Assembly: GCF_003205205.1 (NCBI RefSeq)
Contig: NZ_QJRL01000009.1
Span: forward strand, 120,289 to 184,288
Length of the DNA: 64,000 bases
Direction of reading: 5' to 3'
DNA from: Pseudomonas sp. LB-090624
GTDB lineage: Bacteria > Pseudomonadota > Gammaproteobacteria > Pseudomonadales > Pseudomonadaceae
Below, piece by piece: positions 39,085 through 47,526 of this stretch. Position numbers and translations under genes: made by a program. Below the pieces are notes generated by a model. It had not been told where the DNA came from. It made no database searches and was given only the letters and a program-made list of their open reading frames with translations. The first letter of the stretch is position 1; the number at the start of each line of letters is the position of its first letter.

Positions 39085-39453
39085 ATGAGTACTCACGTAC
39101 TTGCTGCGGTGCTCACGCGCCTTAAGTTGCTGACCGGCTCGCAGTCTGATGCCGAGCTGTCCCGTGCACTGTCGGTGAGCCCGCAAACCTTGAGCAGCTG
39201 GAAGGTGCGCGACAGCATTCCGTACTCACTTTGCATCGATATTGCCAAGCAACATGATTGTTCACTGGACTGGCTGTTGCTGGGGCAGCCTGAGCAGCAC
39301 CCCGCAGGCCCTGATGAAACAGGTTGGGAATGCGACATGCTTGAGCGTCTGCGTACGCTATCGCCCAGTGATCGACAGGCCATCCTGCTGTTCATTAAGG
39401 ACAAGCAGCGTATCCAGCAACTGGAACAGCAGTTGAGTGAGCTTGGCGGCTAA
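39085..39453 (+). CDS. CI-like phage repressor, HTH only
   Basis: The 122-residue protein starts with a bacteriophage-CI HTH domain (about 5-62): LTRLKLLTGSQSDAELSRAL, SPQTLSSWKVRDSIPYSLC, CSLDWLLLG. The C-terminal peptidase/dimerisation domain of full repressors (about 220 residues) is absent and replaced by a short tail with LSPSDRQAILLFIKDK and a coiled-coil end (QRIQQLEQQLSEL). It therefore lacks the RecA-responsive self-cleavage module and would not be expected to respond to SOS directly. Its stop overlaps that of the convergent holin-like gene by 4 bp. Confidence 0.8.
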   Translation: MSTHVLAAVLTRLKLLTGSQSDAELSRALSVSPQTLSSWKVRDSIPYSLCIDIAKQHDCSLDWLLLGQPEQHPAGPDETGWECDMLERLRTLSPSDRQAILLFIKDKQRIQQLEQQLSELGG

Positions 39454-39812
39454 CCCCGCCGCCGCCAGCGCTGAAGCAGTTCACGCGGGTCGAGCGTGTC
39501 CACTAGCACCATGACCTTCAGGCTGATGGGGATCACCACCACGGCAGCCACGAATGCCGCCATGCCACGGGTCAACAGTGGCAACAGTGACGAAACCAGT
39601 GGCTCGAACAGGTGCCCCACACCCACGGTGACGAACACCAACAGCAATTTCTTGCTCAGCGTCAGGCGCTTGTCTGTATTGGTGATCAATCGATCGCGCG
39701 CCGCACTGACCAGCAATGCCCCCAGCAGCGCAGCGAACAGTACATTGCCATCCACACCCAGCAGCGCCATCACGGCCGCGGCCAGTTCATCCAGAAGCGA
39801 CTGCTCAGGCAT
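39450..39812 (-). CDS. Putative phage holin
   Basis: The 120-residue protein has two to three hydrophobic stretches (LFAALLGALLVSAA; LLLVFVTVGVGHLFEPLV; GMAAFVAAVVVIPISLKVMVLV) and a basic C-terminus (ELLQRWRRRG), the usual holin build, and resembles putative holins of P2-like phages and pyocin clusters. Holins form lesions in the inner membrane and time lysis. No endolysin or spanin gene is next to it. It overlaps the gpL-like gene by 8 bp, so the two are translated together. The assignment is by topology, context and general resemblance. Confidence 0.6.
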   Translation of the reverse strand: MPEQSLLDELAAAVMALLGVDGNVLFAALLGALLVSAARDRLITNTDKRLTLSKKLLLVFVTVGVGHLFEPLVSSLLPLLTRGMAAFVAAVVVIPISLKVMVLVDTLDPRELLQRWRRRG

Positions 39813-40152
39813 TGGGCTTTCCTCCTCTTGGAACCGGCTGGCAGGCCGCCGAACGCAAGCTGTACATCACCGCTCCTTCGACAAACCGGATGTAGCACAC
39901 CCGCAAGGCACGCCCATGCTCGTGCCCGGCGACATCTTCGAGGCGCTTGTAGCCCCGATCTCGCAAAACTGACCGCCAGCGAGCGAATTCGCGTGCTGCG
40001 TCGATGGCCGCACAGCGGGCCGCCACTTCCAGTGCAACCTCACTGACAGACTCTTGCAGTTGCAGGCGTTCACGTAGCCTGCCGAGGTCCACCCGCGGCC
40101 AGAACGGGTCGTGGCTATCGGCAAAGCGTGGCAGCCGAGGATCGTTACCCAT
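39805..40152 (-). CDS. P2 gpL-like head-completion protein, shortened
   Basis: The protein has 115 residues; phage relatives have about 160. The conserved start DPFWPRVDLGRLRERLQLQ (family: FWPDLDL..LR..LRLD) and the middle EFARWRSVLRDRGYKRLEDV match P2 gpL (PF05926). The C-terminal quarter is replaced by a short Arg-rich tail. In P2 gene order L is followed by X and Y (holin); here a holin follows L directly, so X is lost. Without capsid genes it cannot serve head assembly, so it is a relic or has been taken over for another job. It starts 11 bp after the LuxR-like gene. Confidence 0.65.
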   Translation of the reverse strand: MGNDPRLPRFADSHDPFWPRVDLGRLRERLQLQESVSEVALEVAARCAAIDAAREFARWRSVLRDRGYKRLEDVAGHEHGRALRVCYIRFVEGAVMYSLRSAACQPVPRGGKPNA

Positions 40153-40163
40153 GCATCACCCCC

Positions 40164-40412
40164 TCACTGCTCTGCCAGCATGCCGTAGCGGATGGCTTTG
40201 ATCACTGCCGCCACCCGCGTAGGCACATCGAACTTGCGCAGGATGTTGGACACATGAAAGTTCACGGTCGACTCCTTGCACGCCAGGATCTGGCCTATCT
40301 CCCACGAGCTTTTGCCATAGGCACACCACAACAGCACCTGCTGTTCACGTGGCGTCAAGCGAACCGGAGCGTCCGCCGGGTGTTGCAGCGAGTGTCGAGC
40401 ATTGTCAGTCAT
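40164..40412 (-). CDS. Free-standing LuxR-type HTH regulator
   Basis: The protein has 82 residues, almost all a GerE/LuxR HTH: RLTPREQQVLLWCAYGKSSW, EIGQILACKESTVNFHVSNI, then KFDVPTRVAAVIKAIRYGML. The W..YGKSSWEIG and STVNFHVSNI patterns are those of acyl-homoserine-lactone-type regulators, but the N-terminal autoinducer domain (about 160 residues) is missing. It may bind DNA constitutively or interfere with other LuxR proteins. It heads a tight three-gene cluster with the gpL-like and holin-like genes and is divergent from a TonB receptor gene; the 220-bp region between them contains repeated TTCGT/ACGAA sites. Confidence 0.85.
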   Translation of the reverse strand: MTDNARHSLQHPADAPVRLTPREQQVLLWCAYGKSSWEIGQILACKESTVNFHVSNILRKFDVPTRVAAVIKAIRYGMLAEQ

Positions 40413-40514
40413 GATTGAACTCCGCAGGTGGTTGAGCGAGGCATCGCTGCCGATCTGCAGTCACCTTACGAAGCACAGGCCAGGGCCTTCCAGCGCAGCC
40501 GCTTGTAAAGAAGT

Positions 40515-40567
40515 TTCGTACAAAACCGTCTGACGAAGGCTGCACGAAATTTGCTGAATTCCTTCGT
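40515..40567. promoter_or_regulatory. Two adjacent TTCGT/ACGAA inverted repeats
   Basis: TTCGT (40515-40519) and ACGAA (40533-40537) form one inverted pair, and ACGAA (40544-40548) and TTCGT (40563-40567) a second, with 13 and 14 bp spacers. They sit centrally between the LuxR-like gene and the TonB receptor. Four half-sites in 53 bp suggest a regulator binding region; the regulator is not known, but the adjacent LuxR-type HTH is a candidate. Confidence 0.5.
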
Positions 40568-40632
40568 GCTTCAAGCGGCATTTCGCTCGTCTCAACGCCG
40601 TTGTCCATTCGCCTTTCGCCTGGAGTCGTACA

Positions 40633-42705
40633 ATGCGTTGCGTTTTTCCCCTGTCTTCCTGCCTTGGCCTGCTGGCTGCCTTTGGCGCCACGCAGCCCGC
40701 CGTGGCGGCACCTTCGGTCGAGCTGGGCCAGGTGTTGATCACCGATGAAGAGCAGGACGAGCTGACGGCAGCCAGTGAGCGCCTGCGTGAAGTGCCAGGC
40801 GCCAGTAACCTGGTGGACATGCAGCGCGTCGGGCAAGGCCGGGTGGCCAGCAACCAGGACGTGCTGGCCTATCAGCCCGGGGTATTCGCGCAATCGGCAG
40901 GCAATGATGGCATCAAGCTGTCGATCCGCGGCTCGGGCATCAACCGTGCACCAGGCGCTCACGGCTCCGGCGTTTACACGATGTTCGACGGCCTGCCGCT
41001 GACCGGCCCTGGGGGTACCCCCTACGAGCTGTTCGAACCCTTGTGGCTGAGCCGTGCAGAGATACTGCGCGGCGCCAATGGCTTTGACCAGGGCTCGCTG
41101 GCCTTGGGCGGCGCGATCAACTATGTCACCCACACCGGCTACGACGCAGCCCCCCTGCAGGTGCGCTACGAAATCGGCAGCCGCGGCTACCAGCACCGCC
41201 ACATCAGCTCCGGCCAGGTACTGGGCAACCTCGACTATTACGTGGCCCTGACCGACTCGGAATATGACGGCTACCAGAACCACAGCAGCGGCAGTGCCAA
41301 AGGCGTTGCCGCCAACGTCGGTTACCGCTTCAACCCGAACCTGGAAACGCGCTTTTACCTGCGCTACCGGGAGACCGAAAACGAACTGGCCGGGCGCCTG
41401 ACCAAGGACCAGATCAAGCACCACCCGCGTGCGGCCAACCCAGCCTATCTGGCCCGGGACGACAGCCGCCCACAGCCTGGCAGCACCTGGGTCGGCAACA
41501 AGACCACTTTCTACCTCGACGATGATGCACGCCTTGAGGCTGGCCTGGTCTACCACGACTACCCGATGGACCTGCGCGAAGGCCCAATGCGCCTGAAAGT
41601 GGCCTACACCGATGTCAGCGGCACGCTGAATTATTTCCGCCGCGACACGGTGTTCGGCCATGAAAGCAAGACCACCATCGGCTGGCGCACCACCAAGCAC
41701 CTGCCCAACAGCGGCGCCTCGCAGTTCGCGCGCAATGGCGACGTGTTCGGTGCACGTACCCGCGACTTCACTTACCAGGGTTCAGATACCGTTCTGCATG
41801 CCGGCAACGACCTGGAGCTGGCGCCCAACCTGTGGCTGACCACCGGCCTGGCGATGATCTACACACGCCGCGAAAGTGACGTCACCTACCCCGCCGAAGG
41901 GGGCAAAGTGAGCATGCATGACTGGGACTACGCGCCACGGGTTGGGCTGCGCTACGACATCCGCCCGGATCTGCAGGTGTACGGCAACCTCAGCCGCTCG
42001 GTCGAACCGCCACACCCATGGTCACTGATCTGGAGCGCGCCAAGCACTGGCGGCAAGCAGATTCAGCCGATCGAAATGCAGAACCAGACTGCCACCACCC
42101 TGGAACTTGGCGCCCGTGGCGACTCGGCGATCGGCCGCTGGGACCTGGCCTGGTACTACTCGCAGGTGCGCCACGAGCTGCTGGCGGTGGAGGTGGTGCC
42201 GAACTTCACCTCGGAGTTCAACGCCAGCGCCACCGTGCACCAAGGCGTCGAAGCTGGCCTCGACAGCACCCTGTGGGAGCGCGCCGGCACGGGCAAGCTG
42301 AGCTTGCGCCAGGCCTACACCTTCAGCGACTTCCATTACCGGGATGACGACACCTTCGGCGACAACCGCCTGCCCGGTATCCCCATGCACTATTATCAGG
42401 CTGAACTGCGCTACGACTGGCCGAGCGGTTTTTATGCCGGGTTGAATACGCAGATGGCCTCGAAGGTGCAGGTGGACTATGCCAACAGCTACCACGCTGA
42501 CGAATATGCCTTGCTTGGGGCACGCGTTGGCTGGGATTCGCCGAAACAGGACTGGCAGACCTGGCTGGACCTGCGCAACCTGACCAACAAGCGCTATGCA
42601 GCGACGGTGACACCGGCCTACAACGATGCCGGCAACGACAACGCTCGCTCTACACCGGGCGAAGGCTTTGGTGTGTATGCCGGGGTTTCCTACAGCTTCC
42701 GCTAA
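40633..42705 (+). CDS. TonB-dependent outer-membrane receptor
   Basis: The 690-residue protein has a signal peptide (MRCVFPLSSCLGLLAAFGAT, cleaved near VAA). The plug domain spans about 35-170 (VLAYQPGVFAQSAGNDGIKLSIRGSGI, AEILRGANGFDQGSLALGGAINYVT) and the 22-strand barrel about 180-690, ending in YAGVSYSFR with a terminal aromatic followed by Arg. The plug and barrel resemble FecA/outer-membrane siderophore receptors of Pseudomonas. There is no N-terminal signalling domain, and no Fur box is visible upstream. The substrate is unknown; it may not be a siderophore. Confidence 0.9.
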   Translation: MRCVFPLSSCLGLLAAFGATQPAVAAPSVELGQVLITDEEQDELTAASERLREVPGASNLVDMQRVGQGRVASNQDVLAYQPGVFAQSAGNDGIKLSIRGSGINRAPGAHGSGVYTMFDGLPLTGPGGTPYELFEPLWLSRAEILRGANGFDQGSLALGGAINYVTHTGYDAAPLQVRYEIGSRGYQHRHISSGQVLGNLDYYVALTDSEYDGYQNHSSGSAKGVAANVGYRFNPNLETRFYLRYRETENELAGRLTKDQIKHHPRAANPAYLARDDSRPQPGSTWVGNKTTFYLDDDARLEAGLVYHDYPMDLREGPMRLKVAYTDVSGTLNYFRRDTVFGHESKTTIGWRTTKHLPNSGASQFARNGDVFGARTRDFTYQGSDTVLHAGNDLELAPNLWLTTGLAMIYTRRESDVTYPAEGGKVSMHDWDYAPRVGLRYDIRPDLQVYGNLSRSVEPPHPWSLIWSAPSTGGKQIQPIEMQNQTATTLELGARGDSAIGRWDLAWYYSQVRHELLAVEVVPNFTSEFNASATVHQGVEAGLDSTLWERAGTGKLSLRQAYTFSDFHYRDDDTFGDNRLPGIPMHYYQAELRYDWPSGFYAGLNTQMASKVQVDYANSYHADEYALLGARVGWDSPKQDWQTWLDLRNLTNKRYAATVTPAYNDAGNDNARSTPGEGFGVYAGVSYSFR

Positions 42706-42711
42706 ACAGAC

Positions 42712-42730
42712 GGGGCCGTTGTGCGGCCCC
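42712..42730. terminator. Stem-loop between convergent TonB receptor and chrR genes
   Basis: GGGGCCG-TTGTG-CGGCCCC is a 7-bp GC stem between two convergent stops (42705 and 42747). No T-run is present on either strand, so its strength is uncertain. Confidence 0.5.
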
Positions 42731-42746
42731 CATAAACGAACAGGCC

Positions 42747-43307
42747 TCAAACCGCCCGGTTCAACTTCACCCACGAAGCGAACTTGTCGACAAACGCCTG
42801 CAAGAACGGCCGGGTCTTGTCGCTGAGCTTGCCGGCGTCGTCGAACAGACTCGCTGCGCCACCTATGTAGGCCTCGGGCATTTGCATGCAGGGCATGTCC
42901 AGAAACACCAGCGACTGACGCACGGCATGGTTGGCTCCAAACCCGCCAATAGCCCCCGGCGACACGCTCACCACCGCTGTCGGCTTGCCGCCCCAGGCAC
43001 TCTGGCCATAAGGCCGTGAGCCCACATCAATGGCATTCTTCAGGCAGCCCGGCACCGAACGGTTGTATTCCGGGGTGACGAAAAGCACCGCATCACTGCG
43101 GCGGATCTCCTCGCGAAAGCGCTTCCAGGCTTCTGGCGCACCTTCGGCTTCGACATCTTCGTTGTACAACGGCAAATCGCCAATCTCGACGATCTTCAGG
43201 GCAAGGCTGGACGGTGCCAGCTCCGAAAGTGCGCGGGCTACCTTGCGGTTGTAGGACTCCTTGCGCAAGCTACCGACGACAACCGCTACCGAATACACCT
43301 GGCTCAT
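42747..43307 (-). CDS. chrR: NAD(P)H-dependent FMN reductase (ChrR-like quinone/chromate reductase)
   Basis: This soluble flavodoxin-fold protein (186 residues) contains GSLRKESYNRKVARAL (FMN phosphate binding), TPEYNRSVPGCLKNAIDVGS, and SPGAIGGFGANHAVRQSL. From memory it is nearly identical to P. putida ChrR, which reduces quinones by two electrons and also chromate, limiting redox cycling. The start at 43307 (MSQVYSVAVV) is that of ChrR; an ATG four codons upstream lacks homology. The gene converges on the TonB receptor gene. Confidence 0.9.
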   Translation of the reverse strand: MSQVYSVAVVVGSLRKESYNRKVARALSELAPSSLALKIVEIGDLPLYNEDVEAEGAPEAWKRFREEIRRSDAVLFVTPEYNRSVPGCLKNAIDVGSRPYGQSAWGGKPTAVVSVSPGAIGGFGANHAVRQSLVFLDMPCMQMPEAYIGGAASLFDDAGKLSDKTRPFLQAFVDKFASWVKLNRAV

Positions 43308-43464
43308 GGCAATTTCCAACCTTTGCGGGGTAAAAGGACGTTGTAGTTATAGATGACCGTTTCTCGCCGCTTTGGTTTTTTTTCACAAAACCGAAAACTT
43401 CCGGCGCTGTTCCACGGTCTATGCCTGCAGACATTTCCTACGTATTTCAGAGGTTTCCACCCAA

Positions 43465-43683
43465 ATGGCAGCAGTAATGGTCGGCCAATTCCACGCCCGT
43501 GACGCCGAAGGCCGTATCTACCCTGTGCACGAGTTCCAGGAGTCGACCCTGCAACTTGACGGCAGCACGCTGGGCGCCCCCATCACCACCTACCGCCTGG
43601 CCATCGGCGACAAGGTCAACCACCTGGGTGAAAACCGTTTCGAACTGGCCCGCAGCGGCGTCGAGATCACCCGCATTCCGTGA
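43465..43683 (+). CDS. Small conserved protein of unknown function
   Basis: The protein has 72 residues, starting MAAVMVGQFHARDAEGRIYP; AGAGG lies about 10 nt upstream. An in-frame codon at 43372 would extend it by 31 unconserved residues. It is predicted to be beta-rich (TLQLDGSTLGAPITTYRLAI, NRFELARSGVEITR), without signal peptide or membrane segment. Similar small proteins are common in pseudomonads (from memory). Its last 17 bp overlap the end of the convergent ldcA gene. Confidence 0.72.
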   Translation: MAAVMVGQFHARDAEGRIYPVHEFQESTLQLDGSTLGAPITTYRLAIGDKVNHLGENRFELARSGVEITRIP

Positions 43684-45916
43684 TGCAATCTACCGTGTAG
43701 CAGCCGTTTTCATTCTGCAGGCCGTGCACGTCGGCGACAAAACCGGGGAAGCCCTGGTTGAACGCCCGGGCGAACGCCAGGTAATCAAGGATCGAACGGG
43801 TTGCCTCGGTAAACCGCTCCCCCGGCATGATCAATGGAATGCCGGGTGGGTACGGTACCAGCATCACCGCCGCCACACGCCCTGGCAGTGCCTCGATCGG
43901 CACCGCCTCCACTTCGCCGCGGACCATCTGGTCATATGCTCGGGCCGGGCTCACGGCGACTTCCGGCAAGCGCGTGAACAGGCGCTTCAGCTGCTTGGCC
44001 GTGGCGTTGCCGCGGTAACAGTCATGCAGTTGGTCGCACAGGTCACGCAGGCCCATGCCCTGGTAGCGTGACGTATCAGCAGCCATCACGCTTGGCAGGC
44101 AGCTGCTAAGCGGAGTGTTGCCGTCATAGTGGCGCTTGAAGTCCAGCAACTCGGTGAGCAAGGTGCTCCACTTGCCTTTGGTGATCCCCATGGAAAACAG
44201 CACCAGAAAGCTGTACAGACCGGTTTTTTCCACTACCAATCCGCGCTCCCAGAGGAACTTGCTGACCACGGCGGCCGGGATACCATGCGCGCCCAGCGCC
44301 CCGCCGGCATTCAGGCCAGGCATCACCAGGGTGACCTTCAGCGGGTCGAGCAACACGTAGTCGTCTGCCACCTCACCAAAACCATGCCAGTCAGCTCCGG
44401 GCTGCAGCAGCCAGTCCTGTGCCGCCAGCCGATGGATGCCTTCGGCAGTCGGCGGTTGCCAGATACTGAACCACCAGTCGTCAGCCGCGATGTGCTCGCG
44501 CAGGTTGGCCAGGGCACGCCGAAAGCTCAGCGCCTCGTCGAACATTTCCTGCAGCAGCGAGCGCCCGGCCGGCCCCTCCATCATGGTCGAGGCCACGTCC
44601 AGCGACGCGAGGATGCTGTACTGTGGCGAAGTCGAGATGTGCATCATGAACGCTTCGTTGAAACGGTCCCGGTCCAACTGACGCCTGGCGCCGTCCTGCA
44701 CGTGAATCATCGAAGCCTGGCTGAATGCGGCCAGCAGCTTGTGGGTGGAATGGGTGCTGAACACCAGCGGGCTTTCTGCCAAGCAGGTGGTGCCCATGGC
44801 GTAACGCCCGGCAAAAAAGTCATGGAACGCCGCGTAGGCAAACCAGGCCTCGTCAAAGTGCAGGACCTCGACACTGCTACCCAAGGCTTGCTTGATCATG
44901 CCCGCGTGATAACACAGCCCGTCGTAGGTCGAGTTGGTCACCACCGCTAGCTTGATTCGCTGCCCACGGTCGCGAGCCAAGGGGTTGGCCTGGATCTTCG
45001 CCGCAATTGCCTCGGCGCTGAACTCGCTGAGCGGGATCGGCCCGATGATGCCCAATTCATTGCGCTCGGGGCACAGGTACAGAGGGATGGCGCCGGTCAT
45101 GATGATCGCGTGCACCACCGACTTGTGACAGTTGCGGTCCACCAATACCAGGTCGTCACGACCGACCATGGCGTGCCAGACGATCTTGTTGGCTGTCGAG
45201 GTGCCATTGATGACGAAGAAGGTGTGGTCAGCGCCGAAGTTGCGTGCTGCTCTGGCCTCGGCTGCGGCCAGCGGGCCGGTATGGTCGAGCAGCGAGCCCA
45301 GTTCAGGGACCGAAACGGACAAGTCCGAGCGCAGGGTGTTCTCCCCGAAGAACTGGTGAAAGGCCTGGCCAACCGGGCTTTTGTGATAAGCCACGCCGCC
45401 GCCGTGCCCCGGGGTGTGCCAGGAATAGTTGGACTGCGCGGTGTGTTGCACCAGCGCCTTGAAGAAAGGCGGCAGCAGGCCGTCGAGGTATGCGTGTGCA
45501 GCTCGCGCCACCTGGCGGGCGAGGAATGGCACGGTGTCTTCGAAGAGGTAGAGGATGCCCCTCAGCTGGTTGAGCTCGCTCATGGCCTCGGCGGGGGCGT
45601 TTTCCAGGGTGACCTGCTCGCCCAGGGCGAAGATCGGCAGGTTGGGTGCACGCAGGCGGGCCAGGCCGATCAGCTCGGCCATGTTCTGCAGCAGGTGGGT
45701 GTTCTCGCCGGCGCCTTCGGCCGCGATCAGCATGCAGGCCAGGCCGTGGTGGGTGGCGGCGACCAGGCGTGCTTCGGCGTGGTCAGCGGCCTTGATGACG
45801 GTGAAACCGTCCTGGGTCAGCTCATCGGCAATTCCGCGCACCCGTTCGCCGGCAACGCTGTCGGCCTTGATGGCGCGGTGGACGATGAGGATCGGAAACT
45901 TGAGGTCCTTGTACAT
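43667..45916 (-). CDS. ldcA: Lysine decarboxylase, LdcA type
   Basis: This PLP-dependent decarboxylase makes cadaverine from L-lysine and CO2, feeding the cadaverine/5-aminovalerate route. The 749 residues align, from memory, nearly throughout with P. aeruginosa LdcA (PA1818), a wing-less group distinct from enterobacterial LdcI: MYKDLKFPILIVHR at the start, HTPGHGGGVAY, FFGENTLRSDLSVSVPELGS, FVINGTSTANK, the cofactor Lys in STHSTHKLLAAFSQAS, and YPPGIPLIMPGERF near the end. LdcA in P. aeruginosa is arginine-inducible through ArgR. The start at 45916 is set by homology; the open frame continues 35 codons upstream only because it reads into repeat copy B. Its 3' end overlaps the gene at 43465-43683. 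Confidence 0.94.
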   Translation of the reverse strand: MYKDLKFPILIVHRAIKADSVAGERVRGIADELTQDGFTVIKAADHAEARLVAATHHGLACMLIAAEGAGENTHLLQNMAELIGLARLRAPNLPIFALGEQVTLENAPAEAMSELNQLRGILYLFEDTVPFLARQVARAAHAYLDGLLPPFFKALVQHTAQSNYSWHTPGHGGGVAYHKSPVGQAFHQFFGENTLRSDLSVSVPELGSLLDHTGPLAAAEARAARNFGADHTFFVINGTSTANKIVWHAMVGRDDLVLVDRNCHKSVVHAIIMTGAIPLYLCPERNELGIIGPIPLSEFSAEAIAAKIQANPLARDRGQRIKLAVVTNSTYDGLCYHAGMIKQALGSSVEVLHFDEAWFAYAAFHDFFAGRYAMGTTCLAESPLVFSTHSTHKLLAAFSQASMIHVQDGARRQLDRDRFNEAFMMHISTSPQYSILASLDVASTMMEGPAGRSLLQEMFDEALSFRRALANLREHIAADDWWFSIWQPPTAEGIHRLAAQDWLLQPGADWHGFGEVADDYVLLDPLKVTLVMPGLNAGGALGAHGIPAAVVSKFLWERGLVVEKTGLYSFLVLFSMGITKGKWSTLLTELLDFKRHYDGNTPLSSCLPSVMAADTSRYQGMGLRDLCDQLHDCYRGNATAKQLKRLFTRLPEVAVSPARAYDQMVRGEVEAVPIEALPGRVAAVMLVPYPPGIPLIMPGERFTEATRSILDYLAFARAFNQGFPGFVADVHGLQNENGCYTVDCITECG

Positions 45917-45996
45917 CAGGTGGCTACCTCCGAAGGACATGGGGTCCATTTCAGGGTAGTTGACGTGCCTGTCTTGAGGGTTGGGGTGGGGCGTAA

Positions 45997-46219
45997 ATCG
46001 AGCGCCGCCCGCGCGGCGCATCGCGAGCTGCGCTCGCTCCTACGTTTGTTTCGGGCCAATTATTCCTGTGGGGTTCGCGCGCGAACGCCTGGGTGCATGG
46101 CTCGATGTCGCGCAGTACAAACCAGGCGATCGCGCGCGCCTGTAACAGGCGTTACTGGCCAAAAAAAACGTAGGAGCGAGCGCAGCTCGCGATGCGCCGC
46201 GCGGGCGGCGCTCGATCTC
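45997..46219. repeat. Long inverted-repeat element, copy B
   Basis: The left arm (45997-46044) and right arm (46169-46219) are inverted copies of about 48-51 bp with the same sequence as copies A and C. The 124-bp centre resembles that of copy A. It fills most of the gap between the ldcA start and the dnaQ stop, so it may affect ldcA expression or end the dnaQ transcript. The remaining gap (46220-46254) has no visible feature. Confidence 0.92.
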
Positions 46220-46254
46220 AACACCACCGCACAACCCACGGCAAGCCAAGCGTC

Positions 46255-47034
46255 TCAGCCCGCCGGCGTCTCGGTCAGGGCCTGCCACATCGAAGGCCCA
46301 CCCGCCGACTTGGCGATGGCCGCCAGCCGCTCGGCATGCGCCTCCAGCTCTTCAGCACTGGCCACGATCACCCGCCCAGGCCCACGCCCGACAATCCGGC
46401 GGATCTCGCTACCGCCAGCGCCCTGCCCATCATCATCGGCGTCTGCCCCATGGCCAGCCAGCGACAGGCTGGTCTGGCCACCGGTCATCGCCAGGTAGAC
46501 GTCTGCCAGGAGCTCCGAGTCGAGCAGTGCGCCGTGCAGCTCACGGCCCGAGTTGTCGATGTCGTAACGTTTGCACAGCGCATCCAGGCTGTTGCGTTGC
46601 CCCGGGTGACGCGAGCGTGCCAGCAGCAAGGTATCGAGGATGGTGCAATATTGCGCAGCGTCCGCACGATCCTGCTGGCCGAGCAAGGCGAATTCGTTGT
46701 TGATGAAACCAACGTCGAACGCGGCGTTGTGGATGACCAGCGTGGCACCTTGGATGAACGCGAAGAACTCTTCGGCTACATCTGCAAAACGCGGCTTGCC
46801 GACCAGGAACGCATCGGTGATGCCGTGGACGTTGATGGCGCCCTCGTCACTCTCGCGGTCGGGCTGCAGGTAGACGTGGAAGTGCCGCCCGGTCAGGCGC
46901 CGGCCGATGACCTCGACGCAGCCGATCTCGATGATCCGGTGGCCTTCGCCAACCGGCATACCCGTGGTTTCGGTATCGAGAATGACGAACCGTTTATCTT
47001 GCTGCTGCTCCACGCGGGGCGCTCCAACTTGCAT
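46255..47034 (-). CDS. dnaQ: DNA polymerase III epsilon subunit (proofreading exonuclease)
   Basis: DnaQ is the 3'-5' proofreading exonuclease of the replicative polymerase. The 259-residue protein has Exo I FVILDTETTGMP (Asp20, Glu22), Exo II HNAAFDVGFI, and Exo III with the catalytic His and Asp in RELHGALLDSELLADVYL. The C-terminal 60 residues form the tail that binds the alpha subunit. It sits 30 bp downstream of rnhA on the same strand; in E. coli the two are divergent, so the pair is rearranged here. Confidence 0.97.
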   Translation of the reverse strand: MQVGAPRVEQQQDKRFVILDTETTGMPVGEGHRIIEIGCVEVIGRRLTGRHFHVYLQPDRESDEGAINVHGITDAFLVGKPRFADVAEEFFAFIQGATLVIHNAAFDVGFINNEFALLGQQDRADAAQYCTILDTLLLARSRHPGQRNSLDALCKRYDIDNSGRELHGALLDSELLADVYLAMTGGQTSLSLAGHGADADDDGQGAGGSEIRRIVGRGPGRVIVASAEELEAHAERLAAIAKSAGGPSMWQALTETPAG

Positions 47035-47064
47035 CAGTTACAAAAGCGGCGATTGTAACCCAGC

Positions 47065-47511
47065 TCAACGCTGGGCGCGCACCTCATCGACCCCACGGTT
47101 GGCCAGCTGGTCGGCGCGTTCGTTGCCGGGGTGGCCGATATGGCCGCGCACCCACTTCCAGATCACCTTGTGGCGGTTGACCTGCTCATCCAGCAGCTGC
47201 CACAGGTCGGCGTTCTTCACCGGCTCCTTGGCGGCGGTCTTCCAGCCGCGCTTCTTCCAGTTGACCATCCATTCGTTGATGCCCTTCATCACGTACTGCG
47301 AGTCGGTGGTCAGCACCACCTCGCATTCACGCTTGAGCGACATCAGGCCCTGGATCGCGGCCATCAGCTCCATGCGATTGTTGGTGGTCTCACGTTCGCC
47401 GCCCCACAGTTCCTTTTCGACGCCCTTGTAGATCATCAGCACGCCCCAGCCACCCGGGCCAGGGTTGCCCTTGCAGGCACCATCAGTAAACATCTCGACG
47501 CTATCGCTCAT
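47065..47511 (-). CDS. rnhA: Ribonuclease HI
   Basis: This enzyme (148 residues) degrades RNA in RNA-DNA hybrids. Its active-site acids lie in [17 protein letters not shown] (Asp10), [12 protein letters not shown] (Glu48) and [13 protein letters not shown] (Asp70), plus a distal Asp in [14 protein letters not shown]. Trp- and Lys-rich basic protrusion [12 protein letters not shown] is present. It starts 15 bp after the methyltransferase stop. Confidence 0.98.
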   Translation of the reverse strand: MSDSVEMFTDGACKGNPGPGGWGVLMIYKGVEKELWGGERETTNNRMELMAAIQGLMSLKRECEVVLTTDSQYVMKGINEWMVNWKKRGWKTAAKEPVKNADLWQLLDEQVNRHKVIWKWVRGHIGHPGNERADQLANRGVDEVRAQR

Positions 47512-47526
47512 GTACCACTCTTGAAT

